Positions 47,086-59,755 are shown, counted from the stretch's first letter. The stretch: DNA of 64,000 nt from Asterella californica (GCA_036924285.1 JAYKYS010000008.1:22057001-22121000); one strand, 5' to 3'. Program-made: numbers and translations. Notes: generated by a model not told the origin, from the letters alone.

Positions 47086-47902
47086 TGCTACCAGAACTTA
47101 ATGTTCCATGCAAATTCGATTGTGCATAGATCAGAAGAACCATTCTTACACACGGAGAAGTTATTATTATTTTTCTTCTCCTTTTTAATATTTTAGCCAG
47201 TACTAACATTTTCCTACATCTTACATATTATGTTTGGGCTTCATACACGTGGAGACAAAAGTCCCGACAAAATAGTAACTAAAGTGATGGAAGGGGAAAC
47301 AAGTTAGACATAAAACCATGAAGAAAACAAATAAAAAAATATATTTGTAAACTGGTGGTTAAGGAATCGTGCATCTCGAAGTTGAAGATAGGAGAAGGTG
47401 GAGGAGAAAACAACTGAAATTTTTGGAGAGGAGTAACTGTTGGTAGGGAGGTATGTTTTAGACACTTTGCGTAGTGTTGGAAAGATATGTCTGAAGACGG
47501 AAATATTTTAGTTGAAAGATTTTAGTTTAAGACATTTGTGTGGAAAATTTCCAGATGTCTGAAGTCTGGTTGCAATTTTTTGGATATAAGTAAAAATATT
47601 GAAGGATTGGATTATAAACTGGACATTCAGCATTGTTGCTCATCATTCTCGATCGCACTCTTTCTACAGCCAGATATCCTATGTATTCATGGTCACATCT
47701 TTTGCACCCAACAATGCGACATGTGTTGAATTTGATGTGAAAGATTCGAGGTAGAAAATTGTGTGGTTAGGAAAAGAAGCAACAATAAGTAAAGAGAGGG
47801 ATGACGCTTGCAATTCTGGGGGACTACTAAAGGTTCAATTAGATCTTTCAACAACGTCCATGTTTCAAACGTTCATGTTGTTCTTGCAACAACAATAATC
47901 GA

Positions 47903-48102
47903 ATGAGCGAAAAGTTAGCAACAAAGGCGCTGCACGAGGTGGTTATAAAGGTGGATATGTTTGATGAGATGGATGTCTCAAAATACTTGAGACATTATGC
48001 TAAGGAGATGGAGCTGAATCAGATGCCCAAAATAGATGATCGAGATTTTTTCGTTGACGGCAACAACCAAAATCAAAAAACATGTGAAGCATATTGAGGG
48101 TC
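47903..48102 (+). pseudogene. gag: Family X gag, N-terminal part
   Basis: ATG 47903 starts MSEKLATKALHEVVIKVDMF followed by DEMDVSKYLRHYAKEMELNQ. A short N-terminal region ending in KYLRxYxxEMELN is familiar from plant Ty3/gypsy gag proteins. The frame ends at TGA 48095, and at 48103 the inverted LTR of E1 begins. The gag resumes after E1 at 55659, so E1 inserted into it. Confidence 0.6.
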
Positions 48103-48961
48103 TGTAAACCCTCCGCGTCCAATCGATCAACTACCCTCAATCTCTCGACGTCTATGATAGTCATCGATGAATCTACAACATGTTGGACCTGTCTCTCACT
48201 CAAGCGTCACCTCTGATGGCTTTGATGAAAGCACATAAGAGGTGAAAAATGTTAAGTTCAATCATTCACTCACCTATAAACTCATCAACTAAAATTATTC
48301 ATTCTAACGACGTCTCTCAAGTTCTCACATGCTAAAATATCTCACACTCTCTATATTGCTCAAGTTGTCATTACGACGATGTGAAACAAGGATGAGGAGC
48401 TCTTCTCTACTCCTCTATTTATACATTCTAGGTTTTTACTTTGATACCTTTCGATAACTCAACCGTAACTATTTTTACCGGGTTTTACTAAGATATTACT
48501 TACAGTAAAAGCATTATTCACATGGGCTTCTTATCTTTTCACATGGGCTTATTCCTTCAAAGTCAACAATTTCTAGAAGGATTCTGAAATATTCTTAAGA
48601 AATCTCGAATTTCCACCCCTTCTACACTAGGACCCACTAAAAGAGAGACATGTGGAATCTCTTCTTGTTTTTAATGCCCACAAAGTCCCCAACTTTAATC
48701 CCACCACTAATATCAAATCAAAAAGGACCTCCTTTCTACCTTTTAGACAAGATGACAAGATAGTAGTGGTTACTCTTTACAAAATATCTGAATTCTACCC
48801 AAAAGTACAGTTAAGTTTAACCATAACTAACTTTAGCTAGTCATGACTAACTTGATACCTCCTTAAAGTACTTGGGCAGCAAATAAACATTCTCCACACT
48901 TAGTTATAACTAAACACCTTACTAATAGACTAACTTCCTATGTGTAACATAGGTCGTTACA
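48103..48961 (-). repeat. 3' LTR of element E1
   Basis: In element orientation it runs from 48961 (TGTAACGACCTATG) to 48103 (GGTTTACA), TG...CA, 859 bp. It matches the LTR at 54777-55658 almost throughout, apart from small indels such as a loss of about 20 bp near 48720. A TATAAATA box lies at 48416-48423 (minus). The flank GGTC at 48099-48102 compares with GATC at 55659-55662, a target duplication with one change. Confidence 0.9.
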
Positions 48962-48976
48962 TTTTACCCCCGAACT
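48962..48976 (-). other. Polypurine tract of E1
   Basis: The minus strand reads GTTCGGGGGTAAAA up to the LTR start. Its place directly before the 3' LTR is as expected. Confidence 0.65.
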
Positions 48977-49212
48977 AAATTTTCGCTCCGTCCTCGGAGT
49001 GAAGAGAGAACTTTCGTCGATGAAACAACTTCAACTTGTCATGATTTATCCGATCGAATCTCCTTCCTCCGAGCTCCTGAAGGTCATATGTGAAGTTGCT
49101 CTACACCTTATCTACAACAAAAGGATCAAAATATCTAGAAGAAACTTCTTCCTAACCCTCTTGAATCAGATAGCATCATATAACATCACTCAATCTCTGA
49201 CTTGAAAAGATT

Positions 49213-49800
49213 TTATCTCTCTCTTGCCCTAAACCCTAATCGTTTCTTGTAACTCTTCTTTTGGTACGCCTGAGCTCGTTCTATCTGGATCATTGCTATT
49301 GCTCGGGTTTCTTCCAACTCCATGAGTTGCTCCTTTCTTGATCTGACCACGTCTTTTCTCCTCGGCCTCTTCAACTTTTGTTGAATAGTTTGAAAAGTAT
49401 CCAATTCGAATTAGATCGGCAACTTGGACTCCACTCCATAAACAAGTCGAAATGAGAAATACCTAGTAGAAGTCTTTGTTGTCATTCGATACTCTCATAA
49501 GATGACATGTAGTCTCTTATCCCAAGTATGTTTCGAAGTCTCAACACCAGGATCTTTGACGAGAATCATACAAAGTGCAAGATTGGTCTTCTCCGCAATA
49601 CCATTAGCATTTGATTTGTATGACGTCGTTACTCGTGGTTTGATAGAAAAGTGTTGCAGCATAGTAGTAGTTATGCTCTCTACAAACTCTCCTCCTCTAT
49701 CTGAGACTAACTCTAACGGACATCCAAATCTTGTGATGATCCTCTCCCATAGGAATCTACCCACTTTTGTCTCATTAGTCTCCCTCAAAGATCTAGTCTC
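49213..49800 (-). pseudogene. E1 integrase, core and C-terminus
   Basis: Frame 49495-49788 shows the catalytic core: LVSDRGGEFVESITTTMLQH with the second aspartate, and TTSYKSNANGIAEKTNLALC with the glutamate. Frame 49213-49404 gives a basic C-terminal part (QLMELEETRAIAMIQIERAQ, AYQKKSYKKR). The N-terminal zinc domain and the first catalytic aspartate are missing, and there is a gap between the two frames. Inactive. Confidence 0.8.
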
Positions 49801-49879
49801 TACCCACTTGGTACAATAGTCAGTGGCGACTACATTACCATGCTAAGAAATTACCTCAACTTTGTCAAGTTGATCAGAA

Positions 49880-51636
49880 ATGGAAGATCCACTATCTTCT
49901 TCATCTACTCAAGATCTACCGCAATCTCATTATTGGAAATGATGTGTCTCAACAGTAGACCTTCTTCGTAGCCAAAGATGCACTTCTCTGGATTTAGAGA
50001 AGTGTTGGCTTTGCTCCAATCGTTGTAAAACTTTGATTATATGATCAAAGTGGTCCTTCTTTCTTCCATACTTGCAAAAATCATCAATAAAATCCCGGAC
50101 AAACTTCCCTATGAATAGTTCAAACACCTTGTTCATAAACCTCTGAAACATGACCGGAGCATTACATAGTCTGAATGACATCACCCAAAATGCAAATGTT
50201 CCCCAAGGAGTAGTGAAAGTAGTCAACTGTTGATACTCCTGTGCTATCTTGATATGGTTATATGCACTATAACCATCACCAAAGCTGTACCACTCATGAC
50301 CAGCAACTTCCTCCAAAATCTCATGTATAAATGATAGAGGATAATAATCCTTCTTGATAACTGCATTCAGCTTCTTATAGTCTATGCACACTCGCAGCTT
50401 ACCATTCTTCTTCTTGACAATCACAATGGGTGAAACCCATTCTGAGTTCTCCATCTCGTAAATGAAACTTGCCTCCTTCAACTTGTCTATCTCTTCCTTG
50501 ACATTCATGGCTGTTGTAGGATTGACCCTTCTCTGCTTCTGTCGAACTGATCTTGCGTTCTCATCCAATTCGATTCGATGAGTCTTTAGATTCACCTCCT
50601 TCAAATCCTTGTAACTGAAAGCGAACACATGGATATATTTTCGAAATATATCTAGGAATCTACTTTTCTCATCTTGAGTGACATTGATACCAAACTTCAG
50701 GGTTGAGAGTCTTCTCACAGTCTCTGCCTCACTCAACTCTTCTTTGTCAAGATCTTTCTCCACTGCTGGTCGAGATAACAAGTCAATAGCACTAAGCTGA
50801 TGTAATGATTCATCTCGAACAAATCCATCAGACGAGGATACTTGATCATAAGAATCTCTAATATCTACTTCTGAGACACTCTGATCATCCTCCGTATCAC
50901 ATTCCGAGTAGTCACTAGTAGGTCTATCAGAGTCAGAAGTCACAAATCCAACACCCGAGAGAGATACTATCACTCTATGATCTCTAGGTCCAATACGTAA
51001 ATATCCCTTGTGCCACCTATCTGTGGTGCGCACAACTCTCAACCAAGGCCTACCTAGGAGCAAATCATAACTAGAGTCCTTTAACACTTGAAAAGACATC
51101 AATGTTTGGACTCCCATCATAGACACAACCACCTTCTCTAACACACCAAGAGGTCTTACCCGTTGCTTGTTAGCCATCCCCACGATAATGCTAGCCGAGC
51201 GAGTTGGTTCCATCCTCAACTTCTTCATCAACCTCTCCGATATGGCATTCAGAGCCGATCCTCCATCCACCAACACGTCTGAGACGTAGTGACCATTCAA
51301 TCGGACTTCAATCTTTGAAGCCCTAGTGCATACCTCTGAAGCATGCACATCCACCACACCAACTCCCACAGACTTTGCTGTCTTGCTCTTGGGTTTCTTC
51401 TTCTTGCTTCTCTTAGAACTCAGTCCTCCTCTGAGTTCTCTTCGTAAACTAGGATTGAGTGCAATCAGTTGCCCAACTGTGATGTTGGTTTTTTGAGCAC
51501 CCACATCTTCAACCACATCATATCCCGCTTGAGAAGATGAAATGGTGAAATCCGCCATCCCCAACTTCCTTCTTGGTTCTCTTAGTGTACTTGAAACATT
51601 ACTCAAACGAGTACTTCTACTTGCTGACTCCTCCAT
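49880..51636 (-). pseudogene. pol: E1 protease-reverse transcriptase
   Basis: A 568-codon open frame (49930-51636). Protease is at residues about 130-215, with VSDVLVDGGSALNAISERL (DGGS in place of DTG/DSG, as in several plant gypsy lineages) and DLLLGRPWLR. RT follows, with FIYEMENSEWVSPIVIVKKK, LRVCIDYKKLNAV, DGYSAYNHIKIA and MSFRLCNAPVMFQRFM. The catalytic box reads FVRDFIDDFC, so the usual tyrosine of YxDD is phenylalanine, but both aspartates remain. After VLQRLEQS a frameshift occurs; the continuation (LNPEKCIFGYEEG) is in another frame. RNase H is absent altogether. The stretch 49800-49880 links to integrase. Confidence 0.92.
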
Positions 51637-51649
51637 GAAAACCGGTTAA

Positions 51650-53440
51650 TCAGAAAATTGAGTTCTTTTCCTTTCTTGAGCTAAAAGCTCCACCGGTGCA
51701 TGAGAAGAGTTTGAACTCTCTCCTTTCTCATAGATGGAATCTCGCACTACATCGATAGTAGCGACTTTCTTGTCTCGTGCTTGTGATGGATTTCCTCTAC
51801 CCACATTCATTCTGACAGCTTCGGCACCTCTTGCTTCGTTATTAGGACAGTTTCGCTGGAAATGAGAACCTCCACACGTCCAACAAGTGATTCTTCCAAA
51901 GTTACCTTAGTTGTCTCTAAATTTCCTTGATTTCCTCGATTAGGATTGTTGTCCTACCCTCTTTGACCTCCTCCTCCATCTTTGTTCCTCCATTCTTGTA
52001 AATGCACCATATTTATCTTGAGATTCGCAAGAGTATCGACGATACTCTTCAACTCGGTATGAAAATCAGAGGTGGCAATAGACATTGTTGTAGGGACAAA
52101 CGGTATTGACACCACCGTTGGAGTAGGAGCTGACGTTGAAGCGATCATCAATTGTGATGATGCAGATGCTATTGTTGTGGCTACATCAAGAGTCGGAGTC
52201 GACACCATAACGGCATGATGAGATTAGATGATATCCTTTTCATCCAAACTCTCTTCCATATTTGTCGCGATCTTGATGGCCTCCGCTTTGGTTGCTGGCT
52301 TCTCGTACCTCACTTGGGTTCGAATTGAAGGCCTCAACCCTCCCATCAAGTTCTTGGTCAACACTGCTCCAATTCTTGCCATCGTTAGCTCCACATTGTC
52401 TCTACTCTTCCGTAGACCGTCTGAAACCGTTGCTCCAACTTATCCACTTTTTTGGCATACTGCCGAGCTTTCTCGTCGTCCTGTTGCTTCGAATGAGTAA
52501 ACTCTCTTCTGGAAGAAACTCTTCGATGAGTGCATTACTCAACGTCTCCTATGTGTCTTCAACTGCACCATGTGTCTTGTTCTTCACTCGGTCTTCATAC
52601 CACCTAAGAGCAAAATCTTCTAAAAATTATGGTAGTAACAACACCCATTCTTCCTTCCTTCTCACGTCGTTTCAGATGCAACCTCTTTTGAAGTCTTGAA
52701 CAAAAAGTTCTACATCTTCATTGTCCTTCTCATGAAACACTGGTAGCTTCCCCATCTTGTAACTACTCTTTCTACTCTTCTAATCTTCGTGCACAATGAC
52801 TCGCTAGAAGAGTACGAACATCATCAGTTCCATTCGAGAATAATCTACCATAGGTAAAATAAAAGGAAATAGTTGTAACAACACCTCTTGTGTCATTTCT
52901 TCTCCCAAGGTAATCATGAGCCTGAGTCGCATCACCGCCTTCTCTACTATTTGAATGATGATCTCCATCACAACTCAGCCGAATCCTCCTTTGAAGTCGA
53001 AACTTCTCCGTCTCAACTCTCTGAGTCTCGTCCAACTTCTCGACTACTGACATAAGTAATGCGGCCACATCTACGCACTTGTGTCCTCTTGATAGATCAC
53101 CCACTCCACAACTTGGACAAGGATCCTCTCCTAGAAGATGAATTGGCGCTGGTGAAGATGGACCCACTCGAAGACTTAATTCAGTAAACTCTCATTTTCC
53201 TTTAGTTCTCTCTGCTCTGATCATAGTTGGACAATTCACTACTTTATGTCCCAACCCTCTACAAAAATAACACCACAAGTCAGTTTTTACTCTTCTCCTC
53301 AAAGATTCTACTTGAGATTTTGTACTAGTGTTCTCAAACTCAACGATAATCTCTCTCGAGCTCTCTTCTACTATGACATCTAAACCTTGAGGAAGGTTTC
53401 TAAGTCTATCTTTCTAGTCTTTTGAACTTCCACTCATGTT
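51650..53440 (-). pseudogene. gag: E1 gag with two zinc knuckles
   Basis: Reading downward, frames give VKTDLWCYFCRGLGHKVVNC (CX2CX4HX4C, near 53228-53290). Then comes frame 52772-53167 with a second Cys/His cluster CPSCGVGDLSRGHKC. The capsid part follows near 52220-52760 (FHEKDNEDVELFVQDFKRGC, LEDFALRWYEDRVKNKTHGA). Frame 51954-52208 is Thr/Ala/Pro-rich. A last knuckle CWTCGGSHFQRNC is CX2CX3HX4C, near 51850-51890. Stops occur at about 53196, 52790 and 51650, and there are frameshifts. Two separate knuckle modules at opposite ends of one gag are unusual; they may be two proteins. Confidence 0.6.
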
Positions 53441-53589
53441 GTTGCTCCTGCTCAATCATTAAATGGACAAAATACCTTTGAGGAAAATAATTCTACATCA
53501 CTTTCTTAATTCTTCCGAGCTTTATACTGAAAATTGTGTATTATACATGCTATACACGAAATAAAATCCAATCTAAAATTAAGAGTCTA

Positions 53590-53960
53590 AGATAATATCA
53601 TCATGACCATCGTCTGTACTAATCCTAGCAGACATCTTAAAGTCACTCTTATAAGGATCCAACTCTATTTCACCAGGAGCATTTGTGGTCTCCACAGTGA
53701 ATGATGCTTTCAACTCAACCTTCTTCACATCTGTCCCAATGCTCGCAGAAGCTTCTTGATATAGAGTAAAAAAGGCATCTCAACTGCAATAGATGCGTGT
53801 TCGCAACTCATCTATACTTAACTTTGGCTTCTCAATTCGAACTCCCAAACGTCTCTCTTCCACCCCGGCACTCAAATTGGATTCCCCATGAAGTATTTTC
53901 AAGACCTCCTTGTATGCCAAAACGTATATCTCTTAATCGATAAGAGATCTCTCTAAGATT
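53590..53960 (-). pseudogene. E1 5' open frame remnant
   Basis: The minus frame reads GVRIEKPKLSIDELRTRIYC, a stop, then DAFFTLYQEASASIGTDVKK, VELKASFTVETTNAPGEIEL and KMSARISTDDGHDDIILDS before two stops. Composition looks coding. It sits between leader and gag. No family recognised. Confidence 0.4.
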
Positions 53961-54049
53961 TTTGTGATCTCCATTAGCTAAAACTCCAAGCTACTAACTC
54001 ATGAAGTTTCAACAAAAACTTCCCTAATCAGAAGAAATGGTGCTGATTG

Positions 54050-54530
54050 TAAAAATTTCCAGAGAATTGAAATTTGTATATTTTCACTTCACTCATGAGT
54101 GTCAACCCCCTCCAATTTGAAAAATTCTCTCTCTCTCTCTCCATACCTCATCTTCCCATGATTTTTGTTGTAAAAGATAGCTTATCAGCCAAGCTAAAAT
54201 ATTAAAAATTTTCACAAGAAAATAAAATTCACATAAAATCTGACAATGACTGTACAAATTTTCCAGAGATCAGAATTTCTAAACTCTCGCGAATAATCCC
54301 CCTCAACTTTGAAAATTCATAGCCCTCTCTCCAGACCACCTTTTCTCATGATTTTTGTTGTCCTAGATAGCTTAACAGCCAATCTAAAACACTGGAAAGT
54401 TTCACAACAAAATAAAAAACACAGAAAATCTTACAATGACTGTACAAATTTTCTAGAGAGCAAAATTCCTAAACTCTCAAATTTTTCTCTTCTATAACTT
54501 CTCTCTCCATCTTTCTCTACAATTCTTATT
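54050..54530 (-). repeat. 190-bp tandem repeats in E1 leader
   Basis: CATGATTTTTGTTGT recurs at about 54158 and 54348 (spacing 190). Shared flanks include GACTGTACAAATTTTC, AGATAGCTTA and CTCTCTCCA. About two and a half units are present. They lie in the untranslated leader between primer site and first coding remnant. Confidence 0.85.
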
Positions 54531-54755
54531 GCACCCAGTTCAAACTCTCCTCAAACCCTTCATAAGTGAACAAGATGTAAAGAATGATCTCGAACGCGTC
54601 ATAGATCACTACGGGATACACAAAAGGTTCTAATGTTGTTAACATCGTGTTAGCTCTCTCTCCTCCCAACGTTCTCTCCATGTGCTCTCTCATGATCTCT
54701 TTTTGTCGAATGTAGAATTGAACTCTAAACATTCTTCAACGATCCCTTCAAGTGA

Positions 54756-54772
54756 GGTCGGCAACGGAACCA
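54756..54772 (-). other. Primer binding site of E1, Asp-tRNA-like
   Basis: The minus strand, four bases after the 5' LTR, reads TGGTTCCGTTGCCGACC. Athila/Tat-type plant elements use TGGCGCCGTTGCCGGGGA, complementary to Asp-tRNA; the site differs at four of 17 positions. It separates E1 from the chromovirus, which uses Met-tRNA. Confidence 0.5.
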
Positions 54773-54776
54773 AAAA

Positions 54777-55658
54777 TGTAAACTCTCCGTGGTCCTATCG
54801 ATCAACTACCCCCAATCTCTCAACCTCCACGATAGTCATCGATGAATATGCAACATGTCGGGTCTGTCTCTCACTCAGGGGTCACCTCTGATGGCTTTGA
54901 TGAAAGCACATCATGAACTTGGAGAGAAAAATACTAAGTTCAATCATTCACTCACCTATAAACTCATCAACTAAAATTATTCAATCTAACGACCTCTTCA
55001 AGTTCTCACATGCTAAAATATCACACACTCTCTATATTACTCAAGTTGTCATTACGACGATGTGAAAATAAGGATGAGGAGCTCTTCTCTACTCTTCTAT
55101 TTATACATTCTAGGTTTTTACTTTGGTACCCTTCGGTAACTCAACCGTAACTATTTTTATCGGATTTTACTAAGATCTAACTTAAGGTAAAAGCATTAAT
55201 CACATGATCTTCTTACCTTTTCACATGGGCTTATTCTTTCAAAGTCAACAACTTCTAGAAGGATTCTGAAATATTCTCAAGGAATCTCAAATTTCCACCC
55301 CCTCTACACTAGGACCCACTAAAAGAGAGACATGTGGAATCTCTTCTTGTTTTTAATGCGCACAAAGTTCACAACTTTAATCCTACCACTAATATCAAGT
55401 AAAAAAAGAGATAAGGGATACTTTCCACCTCCTTTCTACCTTTTAGACAAGATGACAAGGTAGTAGTGCTCACTCTTTAAGAAATATCTGAATTCTACCC
55501 AAAAATACAGCTAAGTTTAATCATAACTAACTTTAGCTAGTCATGACTAATTTGATACCTCCTTAAATTACGTGGGCAGTAAATAAACATTCTCCACACT
55601 TAGTTATAACTAAACACCTTAATAGACTAACTTCCTATGCGTAACATAGGTCGTTACA
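54777..55658 (-). repeat. 5' LTR of element E1
   Basis: 882 bp, TGTAACGACC...TTTACA in element orientation. TATAAATA at 55098-55105 (minus). Very similar to the 3' LTR. The right flank GATC compares with GGTC at 48099. Confidence 0.9.
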
Positions 55659-55954
55659 GATCACTTAGGGAAGGATTGAGAGGAATTCTCAAGGGTTATG
55701 AAAGACGAGTATTTCTTGGAGGACTCAGATAGAATTATCAGGAAATGGATGGAGCGATCCAACAAAGGATTACAACAATTGAGCTCTTGGAAGAATTCCA
55801 GAAATATTTCTCGAGAATCAAGAAGCTTACATCACAAGGTAACAAAATGGAGCTATTTCTTTGAGACGCAAACGAGAAGTTGCAAGAGAAGTTGGAGGTT
55901 CTTCTTGAAGACAAGGAAGAAGACAAGGGTTTGACAACTAGTTGGAAGGAGATT
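55659..55954 (+). pseudogene. gag: Family X gag, second part
   Basis: Phrases in shifting frames include MKDEYFLEDSDRI (55698), NKGLTATELLEEFQKYFSRI (about 55764-55825) and ANEKLQEKLEVLLEDKEEDK (about 55868-55930). This is the central part of the gag that starts at 47903. It is cut off exactly where a chromovirus LTR starts at 55955. Two frameshifts are visible. Restored colinearity across E1 supports the nested insertion. Confidence 0.6.
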
Positions 55955-56610
55955 GTCGTGACCCTCATTCTCAAGGTCGGGTGCAAACGTGAACAACAGA
56001 ACCCTAGTGGACTTGCGCTAGATTGTGAACGCTGCGAGTAAGACTAAACGGCTTGGTCAGGAAATCGGGATCAAATGAACCTTAAGTGGTTCTCTGAACC
56101 AAGGCTGGAACATTGGGTTAGGACATAAGGACCTACCCCAAGACGACCCTAGACGAATGATGACTTAAAGAGGTAAGTTTGAAAATAGATCGAAACATAG
56201 GTCTAAGACATAACTCTAAGACGTGAGATCAAGACGTGAGTCCCACACAAACAGACCGTGGTTCGAACGCTGATCCGAACCACAGGGTTCGAGTCTGGGT
56301 CTAGACCACAAGTTTTCGGAAAATGGCTAAGTGTTGGAGCTCCAGCGACATTTTAGGTCGTGGATGGAGCTCCACGTAAGATCTCGAGGCGAGTAAGGTA
56401 TCATCGGAAAGTTCTCGGCAAGTGCTTTCCAGTGAGATGCAGAACTCCTAGAACTGATCTCTGAGCTGAGAATTGTGGCTGATACCGTGATCGGGTTGTG
56501 ATATAAATTTTTAGGGACCAAAAAGGAAGGCGGTGCCGCTGATCCCCATAAGTATATATGAGGGGGGCTCGATGCTTGGGTGGGCTAGGACGAGTCACCC
56601 AATCCTAAGG
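55955..56610 (+). repeat. Truncated chromovirus LTR
   Basis: Starts TGTCGTGACCCTCATTCTC and follows the LTR at 11454 through the TATATAT box (56553-56559) and GAGGGGGGCTCGATGC, then stops at about 56605 and is fused to the GAAGAC-rich copy. The last 440 bp are missing. No internal chromovirus sequence is attached. Confidence 0.85.
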
Positions 56611-57670
56611 CAAAATACCTTGGTCCGTGAGGATCCCATCTCATGTGAAGAAGTCGAGGTCCAACTCCTTGATGAAAGGTTTGACCTCGGCCAACTCTGC
56701 TTGCGATAACACCAACCTTCGAGGATGCATGACATGTTCGAGGACTTCTGTTACACTAAACCACACATACTTGATGTGAGCCTAAGGCTCAATCCTTACC
56801 AAGCTCTCACAGTCCGTCTTCCACTCTCAGAAGACGAATCTAGTCTTCCAAGAGATAGCTATTTTGTCTTCCAGAATTCTAACATTGCTTCTTAAGTGCA
56901 TCACGTCTTCCGAGCTATATCTAAGCAATCCTAACTAGCAAGGCATCGCATGGATTCTTAAGAAGACAATCCACCTTGCAATTCATCCTTCTTCCTAACA
57001 GAAGATAACAAGATATGTGAGAAGCACAGTCTACGAATGGTTGACAAGAAGGCTGAGGACTCCTACGGTGACAGCGACATCTAGGAAGACTCCCGGGATA
57101 GCTTCTGGTTAATTGCCGTCGTCAGAAGACTTCTCGTAGCCAGGCTTCTCATCACTGGTCTCACCTGTCTTTGGGTTCCTACACGCAATCTAATCGCACA
57201 ACATACACGAAACATTCGTACTCTTTCTTTCGACTCCTCAGCTCGCATACACTCTCAGAAGAAGCTTACAGCGTAACGGGAAGACATGATCCTTGACCAT
57301 TCTCTCCAGATTCTGCCAGCAAGGCTTCTCACAACTCTCTTCTAAAGTTCGAGATGAAGAAGGAACAGGTTGCTATGGGTCAGACAGACGAGACTCATAA
57401 AAGACCCTCACATCTTCTCGTGCATTCTGTGAGCCTTTCTAATCTTCTAGCTCTCTAGGAAGATGTGGATTTGAGAAGTCATGAAGATTGGGAGGCACAT
57501 GCCTGATTCTCAGTTTCCTGCTTCCTGAAACAACAATCAACTCTCAAGTTCACTATGGATTCACATCAAGCTTCTCACAACTCCAATTTCAGTCCAATCC
57601 AACTACTTGATGCGAATTGCAAACATTCAGTCTTCTGGAAATGTCCAGACATCAGACATGTCTTCTGTCC

Positions 57671-58470
57671 TGTCACACCACAAGTATCCCATTATTTGTG
57701 TGTATGCTTATATATATTTCATTAGGTATGACTATCTTATAGGTTACTCTAGTTCGAAGATCTAAATCTAGAATGACCAAAAGTAGTCATAACTAGTTGA
57801 GATAGTTATAACTAAGTTGGGAAAACTATTAGAGGTTCCACTATGGCACTATAGGACAAGTGCGGAGCTCTAAATATGCTTCCCAAAAGTATGTAACTTT
57901 GTTGACCATAGCTGATTGGATGCATGATGGAAAGTCATGCACAAAGATCTAAAGATGCTCCTCAAAAGACGTATTAGTTTGTTGTCGTCTTTCGACTGGA
58001 TAGCATGGAAAGTTAACACTTTACAAAAGCTAAAGTAGGAGAATCTCTCACTTTAGTAAAGGAGAACAAGTAATGTGTGTGCTATTCTTAAAGTCTTAGT
58101 AGCCTTTAGAAGTTTAACTATTTGAGATTGCGCACTTACCATGAGGTAACGTAACTTAGTGAAAGTTACCACGGTAAGAAGTTGTAGAGTATATAAGGAG
58201 GAGTTGAGAGGGAGGAAGGGACTCTCATTTTCCTGTCTGTAAGTAAAGTGAGCATTGGAGACCTTGGGAGTCCTTGAGTATTTTGCGATGCAATGTTGAG
58301 AGAGGGATTAGAACTTGTTTGCAGGAACGCTATTAGAGGGACTGATGTGACCATACGCGTCAGAGAGTTGAGTGAAGTGAGCATGGGTGTACTTAAATCT
58401 TTGTAATTAGGGTGCACTAGTAATCTTAGTCATCGGAGGTACCCCTGGGTGAGAGACAGGCCGGCGTACA
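57671..58470 (+). mobile_element. Solo LTR, 800 bp, with GTCC target duplication
   Basis: TGTCACACCACAAG...GGCGTACA is flanked on both sides by GTCC (57667-57670 and 58471-58474). The host sequence reads through if the unit and one GTCC are removed. TATATAA box at 58190-58196. It shares GTGAGAGACAGGCC with the E1-type LTR, so it is a related family. No internal genes remain, as after LTR-LTR recombination. The open frame 58166-58417 inside is not a gene. Confidence 0.92.
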
Positions 58471-58841
58471 GTCCATAGATTCAGGGACAGAAGCGTAGTA
58501 GGGTAGAGAAATTGATAGTCAGATCATCAAATTTTGGAATGAGAAGAAGGGAAGCTCAGTTTCAATTCGAGAAGAAGTGGGAAAGATGACATGACAAAAT
58601 TGAATAGTGTTTCCGCGTCCAATCTTCTCATAGAAAATTCAGGATAGAGAGAATGACCGATGAGCTTCCTCCAAACGATCGAAGAAGCGCGAGAGGTGCA
58701 AGAATAGAGGACGAAAGCGATGAGGAAGGAGGAAGAAATGGAAAGAACCTCAGTACTGCTTCCAACTATGCTTCTGATTATTCCTTCAGTCTTCTACGCG
58801 CTTCAAGACTTTGATCCCGTCTTCAATGTCTTGTCACGATC

Positions 58842-59755
58842 TGTAACGACCTATGTTACACATAGGAGGTTTGTCTATTAGTAAGGTGTTTAGTTCTAAC
58901 TAAGTGTTGAGAATGTTTATTTGCTGCCAAAGTACTTTAAGGAGGTATCAAGTTAGTCATGACTAGCTAAAAGTTAGTTATGGTTAAACTTAGCTGTACT
59001 TTTGGCAGAATTTAGATATTTGCTAAAGAGTGAGCACTACTATCTTGTCATCTTGTCTAAAAGGTAGAAAGGAGGTGGAAAGTATCCCTTATCTCTTTTT
59101 TGACTTGATATTAGTGGTTGGATTAAAGTTGTGGACTTTGTGGGCATTAAAAACAAGAAGAGATTCCACATGTTTCCTTTTTAGTGGGTCCTAGTGTAGA
59201 GGGGGGTGGAAATTCGAGATTCCTTGAGAATATTCCAGAATCCTTCTAGAAGTTGTTGACTTTGAAGGAATAAGCCCATGTGAAAAGGTAAAAAGCCCAT
59301 GTGATCAATGCTTTTACCTTAAGTAATATCTTAGTAAAACCCGGTAAAAGTAGTTACGGCTGAGTTACCGGAGGGTACCAAAGTAAAAACCTAGAATGTA
59401 TAAATAGAGGAGTAGAGAAGAGCTCCTCATCCTTGTTTTCACATTGTCGTAATGACAACTTGAGTAATATAGAGAGTGTGGGATATTTTTATCATGTGAG
59501 AACTTGAGAGACGTCGTTAGAATGGAGGATTTTAGTTGGTGTGTTTAAGGAGATTTTTAGTTGATAAGTTTGTGGGTGTATGAATGAGTGAACTTAGCAT
59601 TTTTCTCTTCAAGATTCATGGTGTGCTTCCATCAAAGCCATCAGAGGTGACCCCTGAGTGAGAGACAGGCCCGACATTTGCAGATTCATCGGTGGCGATC
59701 GTGGAGGTTGAGAGATGGGGGGGTAGTTGATCGATGAGATCGTGGAGGGTTTACA
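58842..59755 (+). mobile_element. Solo LTR of E1 family, 914 bp, with GATC target duplication
   Basis: TGTAACGACCTATGTTACAC...GGGTTTACA is flanked by GATC at 58838-58841 and 59756-59759. It is in the opposite orientation to, and closely matches, the two LTRs of E1 (for example the phrase GTCATGACTAGCTAAA). TATAAATA at 59399-59406. Solo state implies recombination after insertion. Confidence 0.93.

Noticed and set aside
49227..49239. Telomere-type CCCTAAACCCTAA
   Set aside because: Only two units, inside the integrase C-terminal coding of E1; chance or codon-driven.
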